From Bacteroidota bacterium (GTDB lineage Bacteria; Bacteroidota; Bacteroidia; B-17B0; Aurantibacillaceae), in the NCBI GenBank assembly GCA_030692515.1, contig JAUXZS010000061.1, positions 147,157 through 211,156 of the forward strand: DNA of 64,000 nt, in the 5' to 3' direction. Below the pieces are notes generated by a model that saw nothing but the letters and a program-made list of their open reading frames with translations, did not search any database and had not been told where the DNA came from. This document shows, one piece after another, positions 42,136 through 50,919 of this stretch. The first letter of the stretch is position 1. Every line of letters starts with the position of its first letter. Position numbers and translations under genes: made by a program.

Positions 42136-45100
42136 TTATTTTTTTCTTAATAACAGTATGTCGGTTCCTATATCTGTTGTGTCAAAGGTTCTGATGGGTA
42201 AGCGGTACGCATCCATTAAATCCACTTTGGAGGCAATCTTTTCTTTGACCTTCGCTGATTTTACATTGTAAGACAGGAAACTACTCGGAACAACAAATAC
42301 CAGTAGTCCGCCTTTCTTTAGTAGATCCAGTCCACGCAGGATAAAATACTGGTCATATTCAGTTGCTCCAGTCCATTGTTTTTCTCCCATGCCTGCATAC
42401 TTGCCTGTAAAATCTCCGTAAGGAGGGTTGCCTATGACCAGGCTGTAAAGTGGATGGTCGAAATCATCTTTCAGATGAATGTTGCCTGCAAAGAATAAAC
42501 TCTCAAATGATTTTTCGTGAATGTGTGCGTTGGGATAAAGTATTTGTGCTATTCGTGCTGAAAAATGGTTGGTCTCAAAGCCGAATACGATTGCATCTTT
42601 GGGTGCGTATTTTAAAAAGTTACCTGTACCAACGGACGGCTCCAAAACCGAACCTCCGTCATATCCATACTTGAATGCCATTCCCCACATTTTTTGCACC
42701 ACTACATCGGGTGTATAGTATTCATACAATACACCACGTCCCGCAGCGCCTTCTTTGATTAAACCACCGGAGCCGGTATATTGCCGGATATAATTTTTTT
42801 CTTCTTCGTTGAATGAGCTGCCTTCTTTGTCTTTCTTTTCAATGAAGGCTTCTATCTCCTTATTGAGTTCATGCTGACTTTGTTTTTTCATTTTTGATGG
42901 AGCTTGCTTTTGGGTATGCTGTGGCATATCCACGAACTTTTGTGAATCAGCGAACAGTAAGTCAACCATAAAAGTCATTACCGGATAATCGTCCTTATCG
43001 GTCAGATCGTTGTCCACAATCATGTTGTCCACGTAAATAGCAATCAAAGTGGCTTTTCTTTTATCCCCAGTTTTACCAATGGTTACATACCCTTTTTCGT
43101 AAGTATCGAACGCCCTTCTTTCTCCAAACTTTTTGGAAAGCTCATCTGCAATATTTTGAAGGGTGTCTAATGGTAATTTTTCCAGCTTGTCCTCAATGGC
43201 TTTGCGTAAGCGTGAGTGGTTAAATTCCATTCCATTGACAAAGGCTTTATTCTGCGGATATTTATTATCTTCTTTTGTCCAGTAAGCTGCTTCCAAACCT
43301 TTTATGATACCAGTTTCTTTTCCTTGCTTTTTTAAATACGCATCACTGGTTTTGTAAACCTTTTCATAGTAGCTCTTTGCATTGCTTATCATTTCAGGAA
43401 GTTCAAGGATTGCATGAGTTGAGCCTTTCACAATTGTCCAGGCTGCATCCTTGTAATAAAATAAATCCGTCTTTGAATTTTGCAGGAGCTTACTAATTTG
43501 TTTGTGGGTTTCTGCGGAAATGCGGTTTCTTTCTCCGGCTGTTGATAGATGTCCAAAATCAACATCTACTCCGGGAACTGGTACAATTTCATCAAGCTCT
43601 ACTGCCATTTCTTTGCTACTGCTTTTCTTGTCAGAGAACGAATAACCTTCTACTATCTTCGCTGCTTTGCTTATGTCAGCATCCTTTAAGTGAGAACCCT
43701 TCAAAGGTTTCATTTGACTAATCGTAAGGTTATACTGGTAAACAAAATCACTAAGGGGATTCAGTTTCTTTTCATAGAGCTGTGCATTGAGTTGATCCAG
43801 CTTGCGTTCAAATGTTTCTCCGTCCTTCCATACTACTTTGAAATAAACAGTATCATTATTCCACTTTTTGTTTTTGATAAAATCATTGGCTTCCTTCCAG
43901 GTGTTTACAACAAGTGCTTTGGAATAATCTTCTTTCGCAGAGAGATAAATTTCTTTAAGTGATATTTCTTCATCGGGTACTTTGGGTGTATCGAGTACAA
44001 CACCATTTTCTTTCGCAAAATCTCTCACCGCTTCCAATGCAAGAGTTAGATTTTTTATCTTTTTTTCTTCATTGCCAAACGAACTATCTTTTGCAATTAA
44101 TAAAAGCTCCAACTTTAGTTCATGTTCCTTCAATGCACCTTTTAGGGCTGCCTCTCTTGAAGCATAAGACGAACCATCTTCGCTTGGGCTGTACATCATT
44201 CCATTATAATCCCCGAACTTTTTAGAAGCATCAATCCCGATCTTATAATCGTTGTCGCTTGTTTTTACAATTTTAATTGCTGCTTCGTATTGTGCTGTTT
44301 TCGGCATAGGAATTATGATCTTCTCGTAATTCTTTCCGGCTGTTTTTTCAGTGTACACACCGCTGTCATTTGTCAGGGGATCCTTCGATTTCTTTTCAAC
44401 TTTTTTGGAATGACTGGCTTCAAGAGGGTTATCAATGTAATGCTGAATAACTTCTCTGCTGTCTTCCAAATTCTCAACGGTATGGTCAATATCCTGTGCC
44501 AATTGTTTGTATTCCAGTTTTGGTTTATTGGTTTTAGGATTGATAAGTCCTTTCTTCTCGTTCTTTTGTTTTTGGATTTGATGCTGGATTATTTCAAGTG
44601 CTTTCCCTGCATCCGCTATCGGACGGCAATGCTCGGCAACTGCCCACCATTCATTTCCTTCTTTGTTGTTATCGGATAGAATTTCTCCAAGTGGTTCAAT
44701 ACTTTCATAACCGAGATAAATGTTTATATAGGGATAAATATTATCCGTAGGAAACCCAAGTTCTTCAAACAGTTCCCTTCCACGTTTTTCCCATTCTTCC
44801 AGCATTTTCATTCGACTAACATTAATTCCGTAGTCTGTTGGATGCGCCATTTGAACAAGCTCAAACATTTCCAATGCGGATGCTTTGGAAAGATTATTTT
44901 CATTGATCTTTAGAAGGTGAGGAAAATTTGTTTTAAGAACGGACTTCATATCGAACAATTGAAAATTATGCGATAGGAAAGGCTCTGTTGTTCCTACTGG
45001 AACCAAGACATTCGGCAGAAATGTATCTCCCGTTTTGAGGTCTTCCGCAATAGCCGTTGCTGGTGGTTTACTGGATTTCATGTCAGGAGTAGTTTTTTCT

Positions 45101-47019
45101 TCTTTTGAATTGAAGTATTCATCAATGAGTTCATTTACCACTATCTGAACTGGATCTTTATGATAGTTTTCTATGGCACGATTATCAAGAATATTGGTAA
45201 CAACATAATCCCGGAAGCTGCTGATGTTATCCTCAATCTCTCCGGCATACCCTCTTTGTTTACCCTTTTGCAGAATAATGGCAAAGAGGTCATCCTGAAA
45301 GATCAAGCTCTCGTCCTGAACCAATTTTTCAGCAAAAGTCATCTCTGCTTCCAGCTGCTCGATTTGTTCTTTGAGTGAGTTTTTCTGATCGTTCACACCT
45401 TTTTCACCTTTCAGGTTTTTTAATTCCTCTCGCAGCTCTTGTACTTTTTTCTTGCGTGGGGTTTCAATGTGATCCCTGAAATACTCCATTGATTCTACAT
45501 AGCGGAAGGCCAGGTCAATCACCGGTAGGTTTTTATCAAATGCTTCCTGTGCGCTGAATGGCCTTGTAAAACCTTGCGCTAAAAATTGCTCAATGATTTC
45601 TTTTTCTTCTTCAGGAGTGTGTAAACGTTCAAATTCCGGTTTGGGATTTTCTTTTGCTTTGGAAGTGGCGAAGGATGTATCTTCTGATGAATTGGTAGCG
45701 TTTTCATCACCCTCTGTTTCACTTTCTTCTTGCGTTAAATCAATCTTGTGTCCTTGTTTGATGATATTGGTCAGCCATTGACTTAAAAACTGGTTAAGCT
45801 CTTTTTTGCGCCTTAAATCCACATACTCTTTTCCATCCCCTTTGTCAGGATAAACTTCCTGATAGCCATACTGATCCTGAAAGGTCATTGCTTCTGCCAT
45901 TTCCATTTCGGGGAGGATGCGAATTTGCATATCAGGATCAGGAACCATATCACCATTCTGCTCGAATAAGTGTGAGAGCGCAATGAGATAATTTCCTTTT
46001 TTATCCTTACCGAGGTAATCAAAGTTTAAATTCATCAAGCCTCCTTCAGGATCCTTTACCGATTTACCGCTATCCTTTCCTTCTTCGATGTGTTTTACCA
46101 AATCAGGAATAATTTGTATTAGCTTTTTGTAAATGGCGCTATAAGGCTGTGCAAGCGGTTTACCTGTCGAGCGCTTTTCATACCGTTTAAAAGATTTGAT
46201 AATCCGTTCGTGGCTTCGCCACATATTTTCAATGGAGCTGCTACCTAATTCAGGATAATTTTCTTTTAGCCAGTTATCAAAAAGCTCTCGGCTTATACTA
46301 TCCGTTTTACCAGCGAACTCCGGTTTTCCGGCTGCCCATTTGTAAAATTTTTGAAGTACAAGATTTTCAAGCTCACGTTTTTTGTCGCCCTCAGTTTCAT
46401 AAATTTCCTCAGAAGGTTCGGACGATTCCTGCTTTAACCCTTTAATAATGCTTTCTTTGTGAGTAGGTACTTTTTGTCCTTCGGGATAAATAATTTTCCC
46501 TTCATCAAACAGAGTGCGAGCCTCTTTGATATGAGTTTTTGGCAAGGCAGCAAGTGAGAGAAAGCTATCCCCAAACTCTTGTCGAGCAAAATTGCTTGCA
46601 ATAACTTCCGCTTTAGGTTTTGATGCTTCAAAGATGATGTAGTTTTTAATTTGCCCATCCGTGAGCGTAATCATTACAAAGCTGAACTCCCTGTTCTCAA
46701 TATTAGTTCGTACAGCTTCAACAGAGGGTGAGAGAAAAAGGTCGGGGCCTTCGGTTGAAGTGGGAAGTGTAGCTTTCACCTTTTCGGCAAATTCCAATGC
46801 TTCCGGTGTGCTGTCTCCGTACCACATGGTTTTCATTTTACTATGCCTGAAACTCATTGCCCTTAGCTTGGGCTGAAGTTGTGGGGATGGTTCGGCATTA
46901 AACCGAATCTCAATCCCTCTCTGTTTTGGGTTTTCAGTAATAGCAATAACTTCATCTGCCCATCGGTGGATAGATGCACTTTCACCTTTACCCGAAGTTT
47001 CCTGTTTTTTCCTGGTCAT
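42136..47019 (-). CDS. giant N6-adenine DNA methylase (DarB-type methylase half)
   Basis: 1627 residues. A small N-terminal module (about 25-75, IEIRFNAEPSPQLQPKLR then WYGDSTPEALEFAEK) is of the kind that opens many large phage and plasmid polyproteins. The middle ~1300 residues are polyvalent-protein-like, with helical and Lys/Glu-rich parts. The class-I methylase domain is at the very C-terminus: motif I EPSVGTGNF from about 1460 and NPPYG from 1531. It ends about 90 residues later. First gene of the leftward early operon, just below the 26-bp repeat array. Likely methylates element DNA to escape restriction. Confidence 0.9.
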   Translation of the reverse strand: MTRKKQETSGKGESASIHRWADEVIAITENPKQRGIEIRFNAEPSPQLQPKLRAMSFRHSKMKTMWYGDSTPEALEFAEKVKATLPTSTEGPDLFLSPSVEAVRTNIENREFSFVMITLTDGQIKNYIIFEASKPKAEVIASNFARQEFGDSFLSLAALPKTHIKEARTLFDEGKIIYPEGQKVPTHKESIIKGLKQESSEPSEEIYETEGDKKRELENLVLQKFYKWAAGKPEFAGKTDSISRELFDNWLKENYPELGSSSIENMWRSHERIIKSFKRYEKRSTGKPLAQPYSAIYKKLIQIIPDLVKHIEEGKDSGKSVKDPEGGLMNLNFDYLGKDKKGNYLIALSHLFEQNGDMVPDPDMQIRILPEMEMAEAMTFQDQYGYQEVYPDKGDGKEYVDLRRKKELNQFLSQWLTNIIKQGHKIDLTQEESETEGDENATNSSEDTSFATSKAKENPKPEFERLHTPEEEKEIIEQFLAQGFTRPFSAQEAFDKNLPVIDLAFRYVESMEYFRDHIETPRKKKVQELREELKNLKGEKGVNDQKNSLKEQIEQLEAEMTFAEKLVQDESLIFQDDLFAIILQKGKQRGYAGEIEDNISSFRDYVVTNILDNRAIENYHKDPVQIVVNELIDEYFNSKEEKTTPDMKSSKPPATAIAEDLKTGDTFLPNVLVPVGTTEPFLSHNFQLFDMKSVLKTNFPHLLKINENNLSKASALEMFELVQMAHPTDYGINVSRMKMLEEWEKRGRELFEELGFPTDNIYPYINIYLGYESIEPLGEILSDNNKEGNEWWAVAEHCRPIADAGKALEIIQHQIQKQKNEKKGLINPKTNKPKLEYKQLAQDIDHTVENLEDSREVIQHYIDNPLEASHSKKVEKKSKDPLTNDSGVYTEKTAGKNYEKIIIPMPKTAQYEAAIKIVKTSDNDYKIGIDASKKFGDYNGMMYSPSEDGSSYASREAALKGALKEHELKLELLLIAKDSSFGNEEKKIKNLTLALEAVRDFAKENGVVLDTPKVPDEEISLKEIYLSAKEDYSKALVVNTWKEANDFIKNKKWNNDTVYFKVVWKDGETFERKLDQLNAQLYEKKLNPLSDFVYQYNLTISQMKPLKGSHLKDADISKAAKIVEGYSFSDKKSSSKEMAVELDEIVPVPGVDVDFGHLSTAGERNRISAETHKQISKLLQNSKTDLFYYKDAAWTIVKGSTHAILELPEMISNAKSYYEKVYKTSDAYLKKQGKETGIIKGLEAAYWTKEDNKYPQNKAFVNGMEFNHSRLRKAIEDKLEKLPLDTLQNIADELSKKFGERRAFDTYEKGYVTIGKTGDKRKATLIAIYVDNMIVDNDLTDKDDYPVMTFMVDLLFADSQKFVDMPQHTQKQAPSKMKKQSQHELNKEIEAFIEKKDKEGSSFNEEEKNYIRQYTGSGGLIKEGAAGRGVLYEYYTPDVVVQKMWGMAFKYGYDGGSVLEPSVGTGNFLKYAPKDAIVFGFETNHFSARIAQILYPNAHIHEKSFESLFFAGNIHLKDDFDHPLYSLVIGNPPYGDFTGKYAGMGEKQWTGATEYDQYFILRGLDLLKKGGLLVFVVPSSFLSYNVKSAKVKEKIASKVDLMDAYRLPIRTFDTTDIGTDILLLRKK

Positions 47020-47079
47020 TAACTCACGTTGTAAAAATTGTCAATCGAATCTTTTTGCAAATTCCAAAGGGATATTTTC

Positions 47080-47410
47080 TGCGGTTCTTAAGGGCTTGAA
47101 AAAAAATCTTTTTTAAGAAATTTTAAATTCAGCTCCTTATAGGACTTTAATTTTCCCGGTCGTATAAGACCTCTTGAAAAGATGGATTCTTTAAAGGCTT
47201 TTGTTTTCTACGGCTCTTAAGGGCTTGAAAAAAAACTCTCTTTAAAGAAGTTTATAAATTCAGCTCCTTATAGGGCTTTAGTTTTTTCAGGTCGTATAGG
47301 ACTTTTAAAAACTCGGCTTCTTAAGAACGTTACTTTTCTCAGGTCTTATAGGAGCTGAGAAAATTTGGCTTGTTAAGGACTTTCGTTTTCTCCGGTTCTA
47401 AATGACTTTT
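47080..47410. repeat. array of 13 palindromic units at 26-bp spacing
   Basis: Degenerate palindromes such as GGCTCTTAAGGGCTT, AGCTCCTTATAGGACTTT, GGTCGTATAAGACC and GGTCTTATAGGAGCT recur. Their TTAA or TATA centres fall at about 47089, 47114, 47139, 47164, 47192, 47218, 47243, 47270, 47296, 47322, 47348, 47374 and 47400, so intervals are 25-28 bp. Poly-A or poly-T patches separate the units. It begins about 60 bp upstream of the methylase start. Candidate iterons, a partition site or a multi-site operator. Confidence 0.8.
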
Positions 47411-47736
47411 GCGAGGTAAAATTATTGGGAGATAATGGTGTATTTTTAGTGGTAATTTGTTGGTAGAAACAAGTTTTACAAAACTGAGAATGGGGTAGTT
47501 GTCAGAAACAGAACAACGTCAGGCATTTAAAGCCTGTGCTTCCTAAGTATAATAGACAAAAACACCAACAAAAAAATATTTGTGTTTTACTTTTTAATCT
47601 TGTGCAATTTTAATTCTGATTTAAGCTTATTATAAAGCTTATTTGCAAATTCATCGAATTGTTCCGGCTTTTCAAAAATATCAATGTGTAGATTTTTTTG
47701 CAATTACTGATTAAAGTCATTGTTTTTGGTTTATCT
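47411..47736. other. non-coding stretch between repeat array and sulfur operon
   Basis: No intact gene. It holds a short inverted repeat (CAGGC...GCCTG, about 47523-47539) and, on the minus strand at 47587-47703, a 38-codon remnant-like frame. The rest is AT-rich without features I can support. Confidence 0.5.
47587..47703 (-). pseudogene. possible C-terminal gene remnant
   Basis: A 38-codon frame from a TTG at 47703 reads protein-like (HIDIFEKPEQFDEFANKLYN then a Lys-rich end) but is closed upstream by a TAA and lacks a plausible start. It may be the tail of a gene deleted when the sulfur cargo or repeat region was rearranged. Weak evidence. Confidence 0.2.
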
Positions 47737-47754
47737 GTTCATATATTTGTGAAC
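47737..47754 (+). promoter_or_regulatory. ArsR operator overlapping -7 box
   Basis: GTTCA (47737-47741) and TGAAC (47750-47754) form an inverted repeat enclosing TATATTTG (47742-47749), which matches the Bacteroidota -7 box. A TTG at 47719-47721 gives a plausible -33 element about 20 bp upstream. Binding of the encoded ArsR-type repressor here would block its own operon at 47769-50112. Confidence 0.6.
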
Positions 47755-47768
47755 TATTAAACTTTATT

Positions 47769-48095
47769 ATGCTGGACAAAACAGTTTACAAGCTACATGC
47801 GGAAGTATGCAAAGCCTTAGCCCACCCTTTAAGAATTGAGGTAATAGATCTCCTTCAAACGGGAGAATTGTGTTTTAGTGATATACTGGAAACAACTGGA
47901 GGGTTGAAATCCAATCTTAGTCAGCACCTATCAGTAATGGTAGACAGTGGTATTTTGAAAGTCCGAAAAGACAGCCGATGTAATTATTACAGCCTTTCTT
48001 CATCAAAAGTGGCAAAAGCCTGTTCACTTATGCGTGAGGTCTTAATTGAAAATCTTAAAAAGCAACAAAAACTTCATAAAAGTATTTTAAAATGA
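47769..48095 (+). CDS. ArsR-family winged-HTH repressor of the sulfur operon
   Basis: 108 residues with KALAHPLRIEVIDLLQTGEL (helix 1-2), SNLSQHLSVMVDSGILKV (recognition helix) and a wing RKDSRCNYYSLS. Four Cys residues (14, 35, 71, 84) could form a metal- or persulfide-responsive pair, as in the sulfide sensors SqrR/BigR, although the exact Cys positions of those are not assured here. Its stop overlaps the next ATG by 4 bases. The target is likely the GTTCA-N8-TGAAC palindrome upstream. Confidence 0.88.
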   Translation: MLDKTVYKLHAEVCKALAHPLRIEVIDLLQTGELCFSDILETTGGLKSNLSQHLSVMVDSGILKVRKDSRCNYYSLSSSKVAKACSLMREVLIENLKKQQKLHKSILK

Positions 48096-49282
48096 GTAAA
48101 ACAATTTTAATATTAGGTGGTGGATGGGGCGGTTTAACCGCAGCCCACGCCTTAAAAGGTAAATTACCGTCCGATTATCGTATTGCTGTTATTGAAAAAA
48201 GACAATCATTTGTTTTTTATCCCTCATTCCTTCGGGCTATGGTTGGTGAAACAACCGGCTTAAATTATATTGAAAGCCCATTGAAAAACATTTTAAGAAA
48301 GGATTTGGAAATAATTAACGAAGAAATAATCCGTATCAATCCCGAAACAAAAACTGTTTATACCAACGCACAGAGCATTAATGCAGATTACATAATTGTC
48401 GCAATGGGAGCAGAATTATATCCTGAAACAATTCCGGGATTTAATGAACATTGCCTGAACCTTTACGATACAAAAGGAGCATTTGAAATTCATCAAAAAC
48501 TGCAAAACTTTAAGAAGGGAAAAATCGCATTTCTCGTTACCCGTACACCGTTCCGTTGTCCTCCTGCACCATACGAAGCAGCCATGTTAGCCGAATGGTT
48601 TTTGAGAGAGAAAGGAGTAAAAAACGAAATAGAAATTTCCATTTACACACCTGAAAAATTTCCGATGCCTTCTGCCGGTGAACATGTTGGTGAAGCATTC
48701 CGACAAATTTTAAATACACATAACATCCGATTCTTCCCGGAGAATACTGTTACAAAAATCAAAGAGAATAAAATTATTTTCTCAAATAATAAAGAGGCGA
48801 GCTACGATTTACTTATTGGAGTTCCGCCACACGGTGCGCCTAAAGCAATTGTAGAATCAGGCTTAACCAATTCATCCGGTTACGTTCCCGTTCACCCTCA
48901 AACAATGGAAATACTCGATAACGTGGAAGAACTCACCACACATTTTCCGGGCATTTATGCCATTGGAGATAGTGCGGGTATAATGCTGTTAAACGGAAAG
49001 TATCTGCCGAAAGGCGGAGTGTTTGCCGAAGAAGAAGCGCAGGTTGTTGCACGAAACATAGCCTCATTAATTAAAGGAGAAAAGCCTGTGGCATCATTTA
49101 ACGGGCAGGGTGTTTGTTATGTGGATGTGGGAGATGGAATGGCTGCCGAAGGAGCAGGAGATTTTTACGCATATCCCGATCCGGTTGTAAAACTCGCAAT
49201 GCCATCTAAAGAAAGTCGGAAAGCCAAACATGAATTTGAACGAATTTTTGAGTGGTGGTTTTCAGAATATCAAAACAAATAA
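48092..49282 (+). CDS. sulfide:quinone oxidoreductase-like flavoprotein
   Basis: 396 residues. N-terminal FAD-binding GGGWGGLTAAHAL, a second dinucleotide region, and GIYAIGDSAG near 287-296. Three Cys at 121, 156 (RCPPAPYEA) and 342 (GVCYVDVGDG) fall close to the three redox Cys of known SQRs (for example 124, 156 and 347 in the Aquifex enzyme). The family oxidises sulfide at the membrane and passes electrons to quinone, forming polysulfide. Flanked by ArsR, rhodanese and DsrE genes, so a sulfide-detoxification or energy cargo is well supported by context. Confidence 0.87.
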   Translation: MSKTILILGGGWGGLTAAHALKGKLPSDYRIAVIEKRQSFVFYPSFLRAMVGETTGLNYIESPLKNILRKDLEIINEEIIRINPETKTVYTNAQSINADYIIVAMGAELYPETIPGFNEHCLNLYDTKGAFEIHQKLQNFKKGKIAFLVTRTPFRCPPAPYEAAMLAEWFLREKGVKNEIEISIYTPEKFPMPSAGEHVGEAFRQILNTHNIRFFPENTVTKIKENKIIFSNNKEASYDLLIGVPPHGAPKAIVESGLTNSSGYVPVHPQTMEILDNVEELTTHFPGIYAIGDSAGIMLLNGKYLPKGGVFAEEEAQVVARNIASLIKGEKPVASFNGQGVCYVDVGDGMAAEGAGDFYAYPDPVVKLAMPSKESRKAKHEFERIFEWWFSEYQNK

Positions 49283-49293
49283 CAATTAGCAAT

Positions 49294-49740
49294 ATGAAAT
49301 CAAAAATCATTTTTCCAATCATTGCAATAGCTTTACTGGCTTTTGCTTTCAGAAGTATTACTTTTCAAACCGGACAAGAACCCTGGCGCAAAAACCAGTT
49401 AATAGAACCTGCTGAACTTGCGAAAATTATCAACAACCCTTCAGCAAAAAAACCGATTGTATATAGTATTGGTCCCGGTGGTAACATTAAGGGCAGTATC
49501 GAAATGGGGGCTGCACAGGAAAAAGAAAATTTAGACAAACTGAAATCGACATTGAGCAAATTTAATAAGGACAGTGAAATTGTTATTTTCTGCGGATGCT
49601 GCCCTTTTGAACACTGTCCGAATATTCGACCTGCATTTACATTGCTCAACGAAATGAAATTTACCAGTGCCAAATTACTTAATCTTTCGCACAATTTAAA
49701 AGTAGATTGGATTGATAAAGGTTATCCAATGAATAATTAA
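49294..49740 (+). CDS. exported rhodanese-like protein
   Basis: 148 residues from the ATG at 49294. I prefer this to 49252 because the signal/anchor MKSKIIFPIIAIALLAFAF starts there and the overlap with the SQR gene disappears. The C-terminal half follows the rhodanese pattern, with a Cys-rich active loop IVIFCGCCPFEHCPN in place of the usual CxxxxR/T loop. A periplasmic sulfur-transferase or persulfide carrier working with the SQR is likely. Confidence 0.75.
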   Translation: MKSKIIFPIIAIALLAFAFRSITFQTGQEPWRKNQLIEPAELAKIINNPSAKKPIVYSIGPGGNIKGSIEMGAAQEKENLDKLKSTLSKFNKDSEIVIFCGCCPFEHCPNIRPAFTLLNEMKFTSAKLLNLSHNLKVDWIDKGYPMNN

Positions 49741-49758
49741 CTATAAAAATAAATAACA

Positions 49759-50112
49759 ATGAAAATCCTGATCTTAATTAACGATGCTCCTTATGGAACA
49801 GAAAAAGCCTACAACGCTATGCGTTTAGCTAATCAACTTGGCAAAGACCACGAAACAGTTGAAGTAAGAATTTTTTTAATGGCAGATGCCGCAACTTGTG
49901 CAATGGCAAATCAAAATACACCAAACGGTTATTACAACATTGAACGCATGGTGAAACTTGCCCTTACCAAGGGAGCAAAAGTGAAAATTTGTGGAAGTTG
50001 CGCAGATGCAAGAGGGCTAAAAAATGCACCCCTTATTGAAGGAACAGAAATGAGTACAATGGCAGAACTTACTAATTGGGTAGTGGATAGCGATAAAGTT
50101 CTTGTTTTCTGA
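49759..50112 (+). CDS. DsrE/DsrF-family sulfur carrier protein
   Basis: 117 residues beginning MKILILINDAPYGTEKAYNA and containing RIFLMADAATCAM and KICGSCADARGL, the DsrE-fold pattern with Cys residues suited to carry persulfide in the cytoplasm. Last gene of the sulfur operon, 18 bp after the rhodanese gene. Confidence 0.88.
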   Translation: MKILILINDAPYGTEKAYNAMRLANQLGKDHETVEVRIFLMADAATCAMANQNTPNGYYNIERMVKLALTKGAKVKICGSCADARGLKNAPLIEGTEMSTMAELTNWVVDSDKVLVF

Positions 50113-50173
50113 AAATATTAGGCCCTAATTTTTTTGGCGCAAGAATAAGTAGAATAAATAAAAGAGAAGACTT

Positions 50174-50374
50174 TCATTCTTTGCTTTCGCTATCTGTTAA
50201 TGCCAATTTTTTTCGGCTTCCTAAATCAACCACAAATAGCATTAACTGAAAACTCAGTTTAACCCGTGCGATAATGTCGTTCGGGTTTTTTATTAATATT
50301 TCTATGGTAATCAATGGCAGTAACACAATAAAAACCATTGTCATTATTATTTTCGGGATTGTTTTATTTTTCAT
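50174..50374 (-). CDS. small membrane protein
   Basis: 66 residues from the ATG at 50374 (a TTG at 50398 would abut the previous stop). Hydrophobic segment about 6-26 (IPKIIMTMVFIVLLPLITI), a second amphipathic one later, charged tail. Convergent with the sulfur operon. No family recognised. Confidence 0.5.
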   Translation of the reverse strand: MKNKTIPKIIMTMVFIVLLPLITIEILIKNPNDIIARVKLSFQLMLFVVDLGSRKKLALTDSESKE

Positions 50375-50398
50375 GTGTTGTGGATTTATATTCACCAA

Positions 50399-50767
50399 TC
50401 AATTATTTTTTAATTTCCGTAGTTTCTGTTCTTTTTTTAGCTTTCTGTAAATTTCATCACGGAGGTCATTCAATGGTTCACAACGACTTTCTCCTAAAAA
50501 ATTAATGTTCATTACTTTCTCCGACCAATTCAAAAAGTCCTCAAATAATTTTTCTTCTTCTTCGCTGCTACCAAATCCCATCAAAGCAAATATGGTTTCG
50601 CCAAGACACAGGTCAAAATTTAGGACATCCAGGCCGGTTTTTTCAAGTCCCTGAACCAACCGGTAACCTACAAGGTGATCTCTTAACAATGCCATATCAG
50701 GTCTTTTTCGGAAAGTGGAATTATCTTCATAAATGAGATTAATTTTATTTGGTTTATAATTTATCAT
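50399..50767 (-). CDS. hypothetical acidic helical protein
   Basis: 122 residues, soluble, with SSEEEEKLFEDFLNWSEKV and a Lys-rich C-terminus. Divergent from the XRE regulator at 50920, sharing the control region with the 20-bp palindrome. May be the partner of that regulator; not recognised. Confidence 0.55.
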   Translation of the reverse strand: MINYKPNKINLIYEDNSTFRKRPDMALLRDHLVGYRLVQGLEKTGLDVLNFDLCLGETIFALMGFGSSEEEEKLFEDFLNWSEKVMNINFLGESRCEPLNDLRDEIYRKLKKEQKLRKLKNN

Positions 50768-50788
50768 ATTTAAACAAATAGTGCTGTA

Positions 50789-50808
50789 AAGATAAAATAT
50801 TTTATCTT
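50789..50808. promoter_or_regulatory. 20-bp perfect palindrome, operator candidate
   Basis: AAGATAAAATATTTTATCTT is perfectly symmetric and lies in the divergent region between 50767 (minus) and 50920 (plus), with a TATATTTG -7 box at 50881-50888 in front of the XRE gene. It is a plausible binding site for that regulator. Confidence 0.55.
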
Positions 50809-50919
50809 AATTATGAATAATCATATTTAAAATATAATATATAGCCTTTAATGACTAAAAACGAATAAAATAGCTTCTTTTATATTTGTTGCATTCTAAA
50901 AACAAACCCAAAGAATGTA

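Noticed and set aside
47080..47410. CRISPR-like array
   Set aside because: Units are degenerate palindromes with about 10-bp AT-rich gaps, not identical repeats with unique 30-bp spacers, and no cas genes are nearby.
50118..50140. Possible terminator ATTAG-GCC-CTAAT plus T-run after the DsrE gene
   Set aside because: The stem is only 5 bp with a 3-nt loop, too weak to call with confidence, though it may end the sulfur operon.
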